Source of the DNA: Nitrospirota bacterium
GTDB lineage: Bacteria; Nitrospirota; Thermodesulfovibrionia; Thermodesulfovibrionales; UBA6898
Reading direction: 5' to 3'
DNA: 64,000 nt
Assembly: GCA_003252075.1 (NCBI GenBank)
Contig: QKDO01000113.1
Coordinates: forward strand, 29,506-93,505
The notes under the pieces were generated by a model, which saw only the letters and a program-made list of their open reading frames with translations, made no database searches and was not told the DNA's origin. Shown in pieces: positions 1 to 8,243 of the stretch. A program made the position numbers and the translations under genes. Within the stretch, counting starts at the first letter, position 1; each line of letters starts with the position of its first letter.

Positions 1-1
1 T

Positions 2-1417
2 GAGCTAAAGCTGTCACAAAAACTGGTCCTTACGCCGCAGCTCCAAATGGCCATCAAACTGCTTCAGATGCCGCAGCTGGAACTGTCACAGACCCTTACA
101 CAGGAGCTTACGGAGAATCCGTTTTTAGAAGAAACGACAGACATCATTTCTGATGCCGACCTCTCATTCGAGGATAAGGAGTCGCTTGAACAGACCGAGG
201 ACTACCGAGATGACGCGGAGGTTCCGCTCGAAGGCCTGAGCACGTTCACTGCCGATGACTATTTTGATGAGCGCAGCTCTGACGGCAGGGATCTCGGCTA
301 TTTTACGTCTGGCAGTGTGACCCATCCGTCCTTCGAGCAGTTTCTCAGCAGCTCTCCCGACCTTTATGATCATCTTATCTTGCAACTGCGCCTCTGTCAT
401 GAGGAAGACGATGTGCGGCGTGTTGCTGAACTGATCATCGGCAACATTGATGAAAACGGCTACCTCATCGCAACAAATGACGAAATCGAGCGGATATCTC
501 AGTCTTCACCGGAATTAGTCGAGGAGGCGGTCATCCTTGTCCAGGGGTTCGATCCGCCGGGCATTGCAGCACGGAGCCTTAAGGAGTGTCTCCTCCTGCA
601 ACTCAGACCGCTTAATGTCCGCGGCACGCTCGTGGAGACCCTTATCTCTGACCATCTTGACCTGGTTGGCAAGAAGAAGTATCAGAATATCGCCCGTCTG
701 TGCAATGTTTCCGCAGACGATGTTATTGCTGCAGTAAAGGTGATTGAAGGTCTTGATCCCAAGCCAGCCCGCAATTTCAGTGCCGCCTCATCGAATTATA
801 TCAACCCCGACGTCTTCATTATAAAAGCCGATTCAGGCTATCAGATCCTGCTGAACGATGAAGGGCTGCCAAAACTCAGGATAAACAGCTTTTATCACCG
901 CCTGCTTACCCAGAAGAACCTTGTCTCAAAGGAAGAACGGCAGTTCCTTGAGGATAAGCTCCGCTCGGCAGTGTGGCTCATCAAGAGCCTTGATCAAAGA
1001 AACAAAACGATCTACCGGGTAACGGAAAGTATTCTTACATACCAACATGATTTTTTTGACGGAGATGTAAGCAATTTGAAGCCCCTGAATCTGAAAGATA
1101 TCGCGACAGAGCTGAGTCTTCACGAAAGCACAATCAGCAGGGTGACATCCAATAAGTACCTTGCCTGCCCCCATGGCATATTCAGTTTCAAATACTTCTT
1201 CAGCAATGCGATACCGAGCGATTCCGGTGAATTATCGTCCACATCGGTGAAGGAGATGATCCGGAAGATAATATCTGAAGAGGATTCTTCATCTCCTCTC
1301 AGCGACATGAAAATAGGAGATATTTTCAGGAGCCAGAATATTATCATAGCAAGGAGAACGATAGCCAAGTATCGCGAAGAATTGAAGATTCCTTCACAAA
1401 GTCAGAGAAGACGATAG
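2..1417 (+). CDS. rpoN: RNA polymerase sigma-54 factor (5' end cut by window)
   Basis: Sigma-54 directs RNA polymerase to -24/-12 promoters that need an AAA+ activator and ATP. The frame is already open at base 2, ahead of the first ATG at 47, and the residues read there match the usual glutamine/leucine-rich activator-interacting N-terminus (LTPQLQMAIKLLQMPQLE). An acidic linker follows, then the core-binding region, a helix-turn-helix (LKDIATELSLHESTISRVTS) and near the end the RpoN box ARRTIAKYRE that reads the -24 element. About 471 residues are visible against a usual 450-500, so only a few codons are lost. hpf starts 44 bases downstream and rapZ follows. This is the common rpoN neighbourhood, but ptsN is missing from it. 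Identity is secure; the true start lies outside the window. Confidence 0.97.
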   Translation, partial: ELKLSQKLVLTPQLQMAIKLLQMPQLELSQTLTQELTENPFLEETTDIISDADLSFEDKESLEQTEDYRDDAEVPLEGLSTFTADDYFDERSSDGRDLGYFTSGSVTHPSFEQFLSSSPDLYDHLILQLRLCHEEDDVRRVAELIIGNIDENGYLIATNDEIERISQSSPELVEEAVILVQGFDPPGIAARSLKECLLLQLRPLNVRGTLVETLISDHLDLVGKKKYQNIARLCNVSADDVIAAVKVIEGLDPKPARNFSAASSNYINPDVFIIKADSGYQILLNDEGLPKLRINSFYHRLLTQKNLVSKEERQFLEDKLRSAVWLIKSLDQRNKTIYRVTESILTYQHDFFDGDVSNLKPLNLKDIATELSLHESTISRVTSNKYLACPHGIFSFKYFFSNAIPSDSGELSSTSVKEMIRKIISEEDSSSPLSDMKIGDIFRSQNIIIARRTIAKYREELKIPSQSQRRR

Positions 1418-1461
1418 CGATTACGATCACTGCAGAGAATTTATCGAAGGAAGGAGAACAT

Positions 1462-1986
1462 ATGAACATTGTGGTAAACGGAAGACATCTTGAGGTAACC
1501 CCTGCATTACGGAATTACTCTGAAGACAAGATACGGAAATTCGCGAAGTATCTGCCCGATGCATCAGAGGCAATTGTGACCCTGAGTATTGAGAAATATC
1601 GACATAAGGCCGAGGTACTGCTTAAGACAAATGGAGTTCTTATCCAGGCAGAAAGCGTTACCGGAGAGATTTACTCGTCCATCGATGAGGTTTCTGAAAA
1701 GCTTGATCGACAGGTCAAGAAATATAAGGAGAAACATACCTCCTACAGAAAAGGAGCGGCAAAACCTGCTGAGCCGCAAGAAAAGGGAATGTCTTTGCAG
1801 GAGGGAGGAAGGATTATCAAAAATAAGCGGTTTGACCTTAAGCCTATGAGTCCTGATGAGGCATCAATGCAGATGGAACTTCTTGATAAGGATTTTTTTG
1901 TTTTCATTAACGATAAGAGCAGTGATATCAACGTTATCTATCGCAGAAAGGACGGCAATTTCGGCCTCATAGAACCCGCGAAATAG
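1462..1986 (+). CDS. hpf: Ribosome hibernation promoting factor, long form
   Basis: Binds the 30S decoding region and dimerises idle ribosomes into 100S particles in slow growth. Residues 1-100 form the S30AE domain (begins MNIVVNGRHLEVTPALRNY). A charged linker leads to a C-terminal domain (about 120-174) ending in the typical INVIYRRKDGNFGLIEP. The 174-residue length and this second domain mark the long form, which dimerises ribosomes without a separate RMF. An AAGGAAGGAG ribosome-binding site lies just before the ATG. It sits between rpoN and rapZ, its usual place, and is probably co-transcribed with both. Confidence 0.95.
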   Translation: MNIVVNGRHLEVTPALRNYSEDKIRKFAKYLPDASEAIVTLSIEKYRHKAEVLLKTNGVLIQAESVTGEIYSSIDEVSEKLDRQVKKYKEKHTSYRKGAAKPAEPQEKGMSLQEGGRIIKNKRFDLKPMSPDEASMQMELLDKDFFVFINDKSSDINVIYRRKDGNFGLIEPAK

Positions 1987-1993
1987 CCTACTC

Positions 1994-2893
1994 ATGGCAC
2001 AGGCAAAAAGGAACGCATCGCAAGGATCTGCAGCGGCAAACAAGAGCAACCGTTCGCAGATCCTTATTGTCAGCGGTCTTTCCGGCTCCGGAAAGACCGT
2101 AGCCCTCCGTGCAGTAGAAGATGCAGGATTTTATTGTGTAGACAATATACCCGTCTCTCTTATTCGCGCTTTGATCGAAAAGATATCGCCCCAGCAGAGT
2201 GCCGCACATATCGCCATCGGTATCGACATCCGTGAAAAGGAGTTCCTCGGTGATCTTAAATTGACGCTTACTGAGCTCAGGAAAGTTTTCCCTCTCCATA
2301 TACTCTTTCTTGAAGCAGAGCCGACAGTTCTTGTCCGGCGCTTCAAGGAGACACGGAGGCCGCATCCGCTCGGCGGCACTATCGATCAGGCCATAGGAGA
2401 TGAAAAAAAGGCACTTTCCGTATTAAAAAATAATGCTGACAGGGTGATTGATACCTCAGCGCTCTCTCCACATGAACTGCGAAGACTTGTTGCCGCCTTC
2501 TACGCCCCCCCCTCAGGACATAAGGATCTCGCGGTAAGCCTTATATCCTTTGGATTCAAGTATGGCATTCCCCAGAACATTGACCTGCTCTTTGATGTGC
2601 GCTTCCTGCCAAATCCGTATTTTATTCCTGCCTTTAAAGAACTGAGCGGAACAGACAAGAAGGTGTCTGACTATGTCTTTTCCCATGCGGCCACGAGGAA
2701 GTTCATGAGAAAAATAAACGACCTTCTTACCTTTCTGATCCCTCATTATATCCATGAAGGAAAAACATACATCTCGATCGCGTTCGGCTGTACAGGTGGG
2801 CAGCACCGTTCGCCTGCCATCGTTGAGGAAATCGCCAAATCTCTTTCCGGAGACACCATCGACATGCATATCATCCACCGCGATATATCCTGA
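1994..2893 (+). CDS. rapZ: RNase adapter / P-loop nucleotide-binding protein RapZ
   Basis: RapZ-family P-loop protein. In E. coli it binds the small RNA GlmZ and presents it to RNase E, which links to glucosamine-6-phosphate synthesis; in other phyla its target is unknown. A Walker A motif GLSGSGKT appears at about residues 29-36, and the C-terminal half carries the conserved FGCTGGQHRSPAIVEEIA segment. The protein has 299 residues against a usual 280-290. The excess is an N-terminal serine/alanine/lysine-rich stretch of about 22 residues before the conserved ILIVSGLSG. The gene starts 7 bases after hpf stops, so the two are coupled. No ptsN lies between them. Confidence 0.93.
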   Translation: MAQAKRNASQGSAAANKSNRSQILIVSGLSGSGKTVALRAVEDAGFYCVDNIPVSLIRALIEKISPQQSAAHIAIGIDIREKEFLGDLKLTLTELRKVFPLHILFLEAEPTVLVRRFKETRRPHPLGGTIDQAIGDEKKALSVLKNNADRVIDTSALSPHELRRLVAAFYAPPSGHKDLAVSLISFGFKYGIPQNIDLLFDVRFLPNPYFIPAFKELSGTDKKVSDYVFSHAATRKFMRKINDLLTFLIPHYIHEGKTYISIAFGCTGGQHRSPAIVEEIAKSLSGDTIDMHIIHRDIS

Positions 2894-3045
2894 CATGCCG
2901 CAGAAGACTGCACATGCCTCCATCGCCCTGAGATTGTCGCTATGGTTTCCTGTCCGACCTGAGAACCAGAGAACACTTCGGCAACCGAGTGAGAAAGCCG
3001 GTGTCACGCGTGGCATCTGTACGTAAGGCTTTCGAACGAAGGCCA

Positions 3046-3684
3046 TTAGACCATTCTTCTATCGGGCCCGAAGATATATTTATGCAGCTGCAAATTGAGC
3101 CTGACAGGCAGCCTGTCTGCAATGATCCATTCCACCAACTTCCGCGGCTCCAGATATCCAAAGGCGGGAGCAAAGAGTACTTCACAGCGGCTTGGCAGCC
3201 CCTCCTCCAGAACAATCCTTCTTGCCCATATATAATCTTTTTTATTGCAGAGAACAAACTTGACTTCATCCGATCTTTTGAGATGCTGAAAGTTGGTAAA
3301 ATTATTTTTCAGGCTCATACCGCTTGCTGGTGTCTTCACATCCATGATCCTGATCACTCTGCTGTCAACCTCTCCGATCGGGAGCGTTCCATTCGTTTCC
3401 ATCAGTACGGTGTATCCTGAATCAAGCAGCTGCACGGTAAGTCCTGCGACTTCATCTTTTTGAAGGAGTGGCTCACCTCCCGTAATCTCAACAAGCCGGA
3501 TTGCTGCTTTATCTACTAGTGCGTATACGTATTCGACAGAAAGATCAGTCCCTTCATCATAAGAGTATTTTGTATCGCAGTATGAGCACCTGAGGTTGCA
3601 GCCGCTCATACGGATAAAGGTACAGGGTCGTCCTGCGTGCGTCGACTCACCCTGGATACTGGTAAATATTTCACAGACTTTCAT
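3046..3684 (-). CDS. queE: 7-carboxy-7-deazaguanine synthase (radical SAM)
   Basis: Converts 6-carboxy-tetrahydropterin to 7-carboxy-7-deazaguanine, the radical SAM step of queuosine (preQ0) synthesis. The N-terminus has the QueE hallmark FTSIQGEST and the cluster-binding cysteines in CNLRCSYCDTKYS, a CX3CX2C spacing. The glycine-rich SAM site TGGEPLLQ follows. Its 212 residues are normal for the family. Its ATG overlaps the stop of the upstream EamA gene by 4 bases, so the two are translated together. It converges on rapZ with about 150 bases of non-coding DNA between them. Other queuosine genes are not in the window. Confidence 0.93.
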   Translation of the reverse strand: MKVCEIFTSIQGESTHAGRPCTFIRMSGCNLRCSYCDTKYSYDEGTDLSVEYVYALVDKAAIRLVEITGGEPLLQKDEVAGLTVQLLDSGYTVLMETNGTLPIGEVDSRVIRIMDVKTPASGMSLKNNFTNFQHLKRSDEVKFVLCNKKDYIWARRIVLEEGLPSRCEVLFAPAFGYLEPRKLVEWIIADRLPVRLNLQLHKYIFGPDRRMV

Positions 3685-4517
3685 GAGGTTGCCTCGTGTT
3701 TTCCCCTGATCGTAAGATAGCCCGAAAAAAGTATCAGCATGCCACCATACAGGGAACGAATGCCCGGCATCTCATGGAGGAAGAACATTGCGAGTAAAAT
3801 TGCACAGAGAGGTTCAAGATAGCCGAGCACTGCCGTCCTGGTTGCAGTAACATCACGCAGCCCACGGTAGTACAGCACCGGAGCTATCGTCGAATGGACA
3901 ACACCCATGAACAGGTAGCTCCAAACCGCATGTCGAGGGAATTCCCGGATGAATGGCGCCAGAAGCATGATGATCGTCGTATTGACGAGAAACGTCAGCA
4001 CTACAGGGTGATACTGCCGTGAATACAGGCGGCCAAGTATCACGATGAGCGCATAGGCAACTCCCGAGACGGTCCCGGCGACGATACCAGCAGACTGTTC
4101 CTCCCCCAGCGAGAGACCGTTCAGCATGATCCAAAGACCTGCAGAGGCAAGAAGCATGGCAGACATGAGAAGCCAAGACACCTTCTCTTTCAAGAAAACT
4201 ACGGCAAGAACAGCCACGATTACCGGGGCAGTATAATGCGCCAGAACAGCATTGGCGACCGTCGTTGCCTTAAATGCAAAGTAATAAGTCAACATGTTTA
4301 CCGCTGAGACGACGCCAAGAATCAACGGATACTTTATTTTTGGCACGGCAGCAATCTCGCGATAAAGCCCCCTTGCAATAATGTATGTTCCCTGAAGCAC
4401 GCCGGATATTATCAACGCATAAAATATGAGGATATGAACGGGAACCGCGGCCAGTCTGATAACGATACCCAGAGAACTCCAGAGAAATATGGCAAGCAGA
4501 ATGTAAAATTGAGTCAT
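3681..4517 (-). CDS. EamA/DMT-family membrane transporter
   Basis: Inner-membrane permease of the drug/metabolite transporter superfamily. The 278 residues form about ten hydrophobic segments arranged as two EamA repeats (roughly 1-135 and 145-275). The start of the second half and the proline near LEPLCAILLAMFFLHE are typical of the family. Members export amino acids, nucleotides or metabolites and the substrate cannot be read from sequence. The gene sits between queE (4-base overlap) and coaD (9-base gap). A role in uptake or export of a queuosine precursor is possible from position alone but unproven. Confidence 0.85.
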   Translation of the reverse strand: MTQFYILLAIFLWSSLGIVIRLAAVPVHILIFYALIISGVLQGTYIIARGLYREIAAVPKIKYPLILGVVSAVNMLTYYFAFKATTVANAVLAHYTAPVIVAVLAVVFLKEKVSWLLMSAMLLASAGLWIMLNGLSLGEEQSAGIVAGTVSGVAYALIVILGRLYSRQYHPVVLTFLVNTTIIMLLAPFIREFPRHAVWSYLFMGVVHSTIAPVLYYRGLRDVTATRTAVLGYLEPLCAILLAMFFLHEMPGIRSLYGGMLILFSGYLTIRGKHEATS

Positions 4518-4526
4518 GAATCCGTA

Positions 4527-5015
4527 CTACTGAGCCCGGAACTTCTTTCGCAATGCACGTTCAACATGGGGTGGCACGAGACCATTGACCGTTCCCCCAA
4601 GAGATGATATCTCCTTGACAATCGTTGCGGTGAGATATGAATATTCCTCGCTCGGCATCATGAATACAGTCTCAATATCCGATGAAAGCCGCCTGTTCAT
4701 CAAAGCCAGCTGCAGTTCATATTCGAAATCAGATACAGCCCGCAACCCCCTGACAATTGCTATCCCTTTTTTTTCCCTCACATAGTCCACAAGGAGGCCG
4801 TCGAACATTTCCATGCTGACTCTTTTATAACCCTTGAGCGTTTCACGGATAAGTGCCAGGCGCTCATCAACGGTAAATAATGGATTCTTCTTTGGACTCG
4901 GAGCAACAGCAACAATCAGATGATCAAAGATCCTGAGACCCCTTCGGACAAGATCAAGATGACCGTTTGTAAACGGATCGAACGTACCGGGATAAATAGC
5001 AGTCCGTTTTTTCAT
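4527..5015 (-). CDS. coaD: Phosphopantetheine adenylyltransferase
   Basis: Transfers AMP from ATP to 4'-phosphopantetheine, the penultimate step of coenzyme A synthesis, in the cytoplasm. The start region YPGTFDPFTNGHLDLVRRG holds the nucleotidyltransferase TxGH signature. GLRAVSDFEYELQLALMNR is the conserved pantetheine-site segment. At 162 residues it matches bacterial CoaD. Its ATG overlaps the end of rsmD by 4 bases; rsmD-coaD is a very common pair. Confidence 0.97.
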   Translation of the reverse strand: MKKRTAIYPGTFDPFTNGHLDLVRRGLRIFDHLIVAVAPSPKKNPLFTVDERLALIRETLKGYKRVSMEMFDGLLVDYVREKKGIAIVRGLRAVSDFEYELQLALMNRRLSSDIETVFMMPSEEYSYLTATIVKEISSLGGTVNGLVPPHVERALRKKFRAQ

Positions 5016-5587
5016 TCTTCTTTCCTGTACAGCGCAAGCATGGTATCGCCATACCGGTATTGCCTCCTACATGCTAAGGTACCCATTTTTTCCGGCACCT
5101 TTTTCTTTTTGGAATGTTCACAAACAATGACGCCCCGTGCATCTAAGATACCATATTCTTCGATCAATGGCAGGATTTTCTCGATTTCTCCCGAATCATA
5201 GGGAGGATCTGCAAAAATGATGTCATATTGTTCGCCTGACCCCGATATCCTCTTCAGAAATGTCTCAGCCTGCTCGCAATAAATTTCTGCCCTGTCTCTG
5301 CACCCGATCTTCTCGATGTCCTCCTGAATGGCCTTGGCACGGAAGCGCACCATTTCAACAAATACGATTCTGCCAGCTCCCCTAGATGCCGCTTCAATTC
5401 CGATAGTCCCGCTTCCTGCATACAGATCGAGAAAGGATGAGCCTTCCAGTTCACCTCTGAGAATATCAAATAAGGCTTCCCGCACTTTTGCCGGTGTGGG
5501 TCGCAGTTCAGCTCCTTCCTTCTGCTTTCCAAAGAGCTTTTTTTTCCCTATTGCTCGCCCCTTGAATGATCCTGAAGATACCCTCAT
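5012..5587 (-). CDS. rsmD: 16S rRNA m2G966 methyltransferase
   Basis: SAM-dependent methyltransferase that modifies G966 in 16S rRNA during 30S assembly. It shows the SAM-binding loop DLYAGSGTIGIEAASRGA and the catalytic IFADPPY motif. I chose the ATG at 5587, which gives the family-typical MRVSSGSFKGR start. A TTG two codons upstream (5593) is an alternative with a slightly better-placed AAGG. A good sigma-70 promoter lies about 100 bases upstream (-35 at 5710-5715, -10 at 5687-5692, minus strand). It heads the rsmD-coaD-EamA-queE transcription unit. Confidence 0.95.
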   Translation of the reverse strand: MRVSSGSFKGRAIGKKKLFGKQKEGAELRPTPAKVREALFDILRGELEGSSFLDLYAGSGTIGIEAASRGAGRIVFVEMVRFRAKAIQEDIEKIGCRDRAEIYCEQAETFLKRISGSGEQYDIIFADPPYDSGEIEKILPLIEEYGILDARGVIVCEHSKKKKVPEKMGTLACRRQYRYGDTMLALYRKEE

Positions 5588-5911
5588 ACCCAATCAAACC
5601 TTATGAACACTATCTTACCCTCCCAGTATCAGCAGAGACAGCAGTAGAAGGCAATGTATTTCTTGCCACGCTGTCATGTTTTTAGCATTATATCCGCTTC
5701 TAAGGACCGCAGCAAGGGATTTATGTTAGCCCGAGTAGGCTATGAATGAGATTTACCGCAGCATTATCGCTAAACCTTATCGCGAGATGTTACTACCCCA
5801 GAAGAGACAGTAACAAGCCCAGTCGCAAAGACTCATTTAGGCTATCGCGTGCCATACCAGAAGCCGGAAGTCCGCCGTTACAATAATGAGGTTCTTCTTT
5901 AAGTTTATCGC
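5588..5911. other. Intergenic region between DUF3106-like gene and rsmD
   Basis: These 324 bases hold no convincing gene on either strand. The rsmD promoter occupies 5687-5715. Beyond it, 5725-5845 carries nested inverted repeats. TAGCC/GGCTA forms a hairpin at 5727-5742. TGTTACT/AGTAACA forms a hairpin at 5788-5815. AATGAG (5745-5750) can pair with CTCATT (5832-5837) to enclose the second hairpin. The word TATCGC recurs four times between 5765 and 5911. It may be the 3' end of the sigma-factor operon transcript or a small RNA. Confidence 0.4.
5687..5715 (-). promoter_or_regulatory. Sigma-70-type promoter for rsmD-coaD operon
   Basis: Reading the minus strand, TTGCTG (5715-5710), a 17-base spacer and a perfect TATAAT (5692-5687) form a good housekeeping promoter. 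Transcription should start near 5680, giving a leader of about 90 bases before rsmD. Seen in sequence; no start site is measured. Confidence 0.65.
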
Positions 5912-6400
5912 CTAATTACCTGTAAAAATGAGTTTTTGAAATATTTCTTTTTCCTCTTCTGAGAGATTTTTCCAGAATCTGGACTGCTTAAGATGTTGCA
6001 TCCTTTCATGTGCCGGCATTTCCCTGTCCCTAGCATACCTCTTTTGGGCTTGCACCCTGCTGTCCGCAGGGAGAGAATCTATCCTGTCAAGCCTCCTTTT
6101 CACTCTATCCCGTCCCGCTGGTTCGAGACTCCTATACTGACGGTAACGTTCTTTGAGCCTCTGCTGATCCTCCAAAGAAAGTCCATGAAACTCTCTATAA
6201 TTCCGTCTTATTCGCTCTTTCCTTTCAGGCGTGCTGGACTTCCATTCGCAATAGTTTTGGATGACCCTCTTTTTTTCCTCTGCGGACATAGACTCCCATA
6301 AAACCTTATTCCTGCTCATTCTCGTATCGTCAGCAACGGCATAATCTCCCTGCAGAAGGACAAAAGAAAACATCAATAAAATCAGTATGCTCCACTTCAT
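5912..6400 (-). CDS. Exported DUF3106-like protein
   Basis: Small secreted protein of unknown function, 162 residues, with a signal peptide (hydrophobic residues 4-22, probably cleaved near AVADD). The mature part is highly charged and built of repeated units of about 20 residues that begin with a W/L-x-S/L-x-x-E/D pattern (SMSAEEKKRVIQNYCEW, GLSLEDQQRLKERYRQY, NLSEEEKEIFQKL), as in DUF3106 proteins. It overlaps the anti-sigma gene by 4 bases and so belongs to the sigma/anti-sigma unit. Such heptad-rich periplasmic proteins can sense or buffer envelope stress, but that is only an inference from position. The DUF assignment is by resemblance. Confidence 0.75.
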   Translation of the reverse strand: MKWSILILLMFSFVLLQGDYAVADDTRMSRNKVLWESMSAEEKKRVIQNYCEWKSSTPERKERIRRNYREFHGLSLEDQQRLKERYRQYRSLEPAGRDRVKRRLDRIDSLPADSRVQAQKRYARDREMPAHERMQHLKQSRFWKNLSEEEKEIFQKLIFTGN

Positions 6401-6939
6401 GTCAGCGCCGCATCCAGGGAACTTCTTTGTCTATCCCTCTCCATCTGTTTAGGGTCATCAATAAGAGGCAGATAATCGATATTTACAAGCTCCTCCATCG
6501 TATCGTAGAACTCCTCATCCCGAAGAACATGCAGATTTGCGATTAGTTCGTCTTCATTGAAATCGAGATGCTGAGCAGTGAGCTGCATTGGAAGTGCAGG
6601 CAATGGCATCTGGTTTTGTTTCTCATGCTGCAATCCCGCAAACCTGAATACCAGGCTTACAACAATGACAATCGCAGCAGCAGCAACAGGAATAACAAAC
6701 TTTGCCCAGCGCATTTTTCGCTGCGTGGCTATATGGGAAAGAACCTCCATCCTTATTTTTCCTGGCGGATCAATATCTTCCCACATCTCAAGTATATGCC
6801 ATGCATCGTTGAGTTCCAAGTCCCCTTTTCTGCATAGATGGCAGATAGTTGCATGTTCCTCAATATTTCTCACTACTTCGTCTGCCAGCTCCCCGTCATG
6901 GTATGCAGTCAGCATTTCCCGGATTACCTTACATTCCAC
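6397..6939 (-). CDS. Zinc-finger anti-sigma factor (membrane)
   Basis: Likely anti-sigma factor for the ECF sigma encoded just upstream. The first 40 residues form a ZAS/zf-HC2-type fold with ligands in the pattern H-x3-C-x2-C (HATICHLC). A single membrane span follows at about residues 82-101 (FVIPVAAAAIVIVVSLVFRF). The remaining 80 residues are predicted periplasmic. The 180-residue length and one span suit a class that holds sigma at the membrane until a signal releases it. It starts 36 bases after the sigma gene and overlaps the DUF3106-like gene by 4 bases. Confidence 0.85.
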   Translation of the reverse strand: MECKVIREMLTAYHDGELADEVVRNIEEHATICHLCRKGDLELNDAWHILEMWEDIDPPGKIRMEVLSHIATQRKMRWAKFVIPVAAAAIVIVVSLVFRFAGLQHEKQNQMPLPALPMQLTAQHLDFNEDELIANLHVLRDEEFYDTMEELVNIDYLPLIDDPKQMERDRQRSSLDAALT

Positions 6940-6975
6940 GATCTCCTCCTCTATATTTAACCCTAGTAACGCTTT

Positions 6976-7533
6976 TCAGGTTTCTTGCTTCAGTCCGCTC
7001 AATTCTTTTGCGAGAATGTTTTTTGCCCGGTAGATTCTCAGTTTTACCGCAGTGACTGTGCAGCCCATAATAGCGGCGATCTCATCGTATGGTAGACCAT
7101 GATATTTGCTCAGAATGACCGCCATCTTCATATTTTCTGGCAGACAGTTTATTGCCCTGATCACAATCTCTCTCGTCTCTTGTCTAGCGATACGTTCTGC
7201 GGGATGCTCTTCCTTTGCCGGTAATTCCGGCATGAATTCGTTATGCATAGAGACGATCTCCGCTGATTTTCTGGCTCGCAACACGTTAAAACACAGGTTT
7301 TTCACGATCGTATACAACCAGGTAGTAAACTTGGCATCGGGTGTATAGGTCTGTGACGCCCTATAAATACGGATAAAAACATCCTGTGTAATATCCACGG
7401 CATCATCCGAATTATTGAGAAAGCGAAGTGCGAGATTATAGACGGATCTCTGATGGCGCGCTAAAAGCAGCTCGAAGGCCTTCTCATCGCCCTTCTTGAT
7501 GCGGGCCATCAAGGCGATGTCCGTATCTTCCAT
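6976..7533 (-). CDS. ECF (RpoE-type) RNA polymerase sigma factor
   Basis: Group 4 sigma factor of 185 residues. Region 2 (about 10-90) includes the core-binding DAVDITQDVFIRIYR and the -10 recognition stretch FTTWLYTIVKNLCFNVLR. Region 4 (about 125-180) has the helix-turn-helix LPYDEIAAIMGCTVTAVKLR. It begins 2 bases after purN stops and is followed by its presumed anti-sigma factor. Family knowledge predicts that it controls its own operon and a small envelope-related regulon. No obvious promoter precedes it, so expression probably comes from the surA-like/purN transcript. Confidence 0.92.
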   Translation of the reverse strand: MEDTDIALMARIKKGDEKAFELLLARHQRSVYNLALRFLNNSDDAVDITQDVFIRIYRASQTYTPDAKFTTWLYTIVKNLCFNVLRARKSAEIVSMHNEFMPELPAKEEHPAERIARQETREIVIRAINCLPENMKMAVILSKYHGLPYDEIAAIMGCTVTAVKLRIYRAKNILAKELSGLKQET

Positions 7534-7535
7534 GC

Positions 7536-8192
7536 TTAACCGGAGATTTGAGGGCTTACGAGAGAGCTGTTATCCGGGTTATGATCGTGAATTTTAACTT
7601 TCCTCCCAACTACTTCAAGTCTATTCTCGGCAAACAACCTGATGGCTTCCGGAAATATCTTGTGCTCCAGTGTCAGGATCCGCTCAGAGAGGGCATCTTC
7701 GGTATCCTCGAAAAAAGTAGGGACTGCCGCCTGTATGATGATAGGGCCGGTATCTATTCCCTCATCGACAAAATGAACCGTACATCCCGAAATCTTAACA
7801 CCATAATCTACTGCCTGGCCCTGGCCATGAAGGCCGGGAAACGACGGCAGAAGCGCAGGATGAATGTTCATGATCCTGAAACGAAAGGCATCTACCAGAG
7901 GTTTCCCCACCACCCGCATAAACCCGGCAAGCACGACCAACCCGACCTCCCGGATCTTCAGTTCGTGGGAAATCTTTTTATAGTAATCGGTTCGAGATGC
8001 AGAGAGCTTCGGGATGAGGATAAGAGTTTCTATGCCATGCTTCCGCGCTCTCTCTATTGCGTAAGCGTTCGGATTGTCCGTGATAAGGAGAACGATTTTT
8101 GCTCTGAGGTAGCCTGAATCAATGGCATCAATAATTGACTGAAAATTAGATCCCCGCCCTGAAGCAAGGACGCCGATGGAAAGCGACTCCAT
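7536..8192 (-). CDS. purN: Phosphoribosylglycinamide formyltransferase
   Basis: Uses 10-formyl-tetrahydrofolate to formylate GAR, the third step of purine synthesis. The N-terminus has ASGRGSNFQ for phosphate binding. The catalytic Asn and His lie in NIHPALLPSFPG and the Asp in HFVDEGIDTGPI. It has 218 residues, slightly longer than E. coli PurN because of a C-terminal tail. The formyl donor it needs can be made by the formate-tetrahydrofolate ligase encoded about 1.2 kb away on the other strand. It sits between the SurA-like gene and the ECF sigma gene. Confidence 0.96.
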   Translation of the reverse strand: MESLSIGVLASGRGSNFQSIIDAIDSGYLRAKIVLLITDNPNAYAIERARKHGIETLILIPKLSASRTDYYKKISHELKIREVGLVVLAGFMRVVGKPLVDAFRFRIMNIHPALLPSFPGLHGQGQAVDYGVKISGCTVHFVDEGIDTGPIIIQAAVPTFFEDTEDALSERILTLEHKIFPEAIRLFAENRLEVVGRKVKIHDHNPDNSSLVSPQISG

Positions 8193-8243
8193 TCATTTCT
8201 CCTCATACCATATTTCTGTAATTATGATAAGTAATTGATACAG

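Noticed and set aside
2513..3046. 177-codon minus-strand frame over the end of rapZ
   Set aside because: Antisense shadow of rapZ; no motif and no ribosome-binding site.
5765..5870. Possible cyclic-di-GMP (GEMM-I) riboswitch because of a CGCAAAG word and nearby AAACC
   Set aside because: The paired stems required around these words are absent, other hairpins occupy the region, and no gene lies downstream in that orientation.
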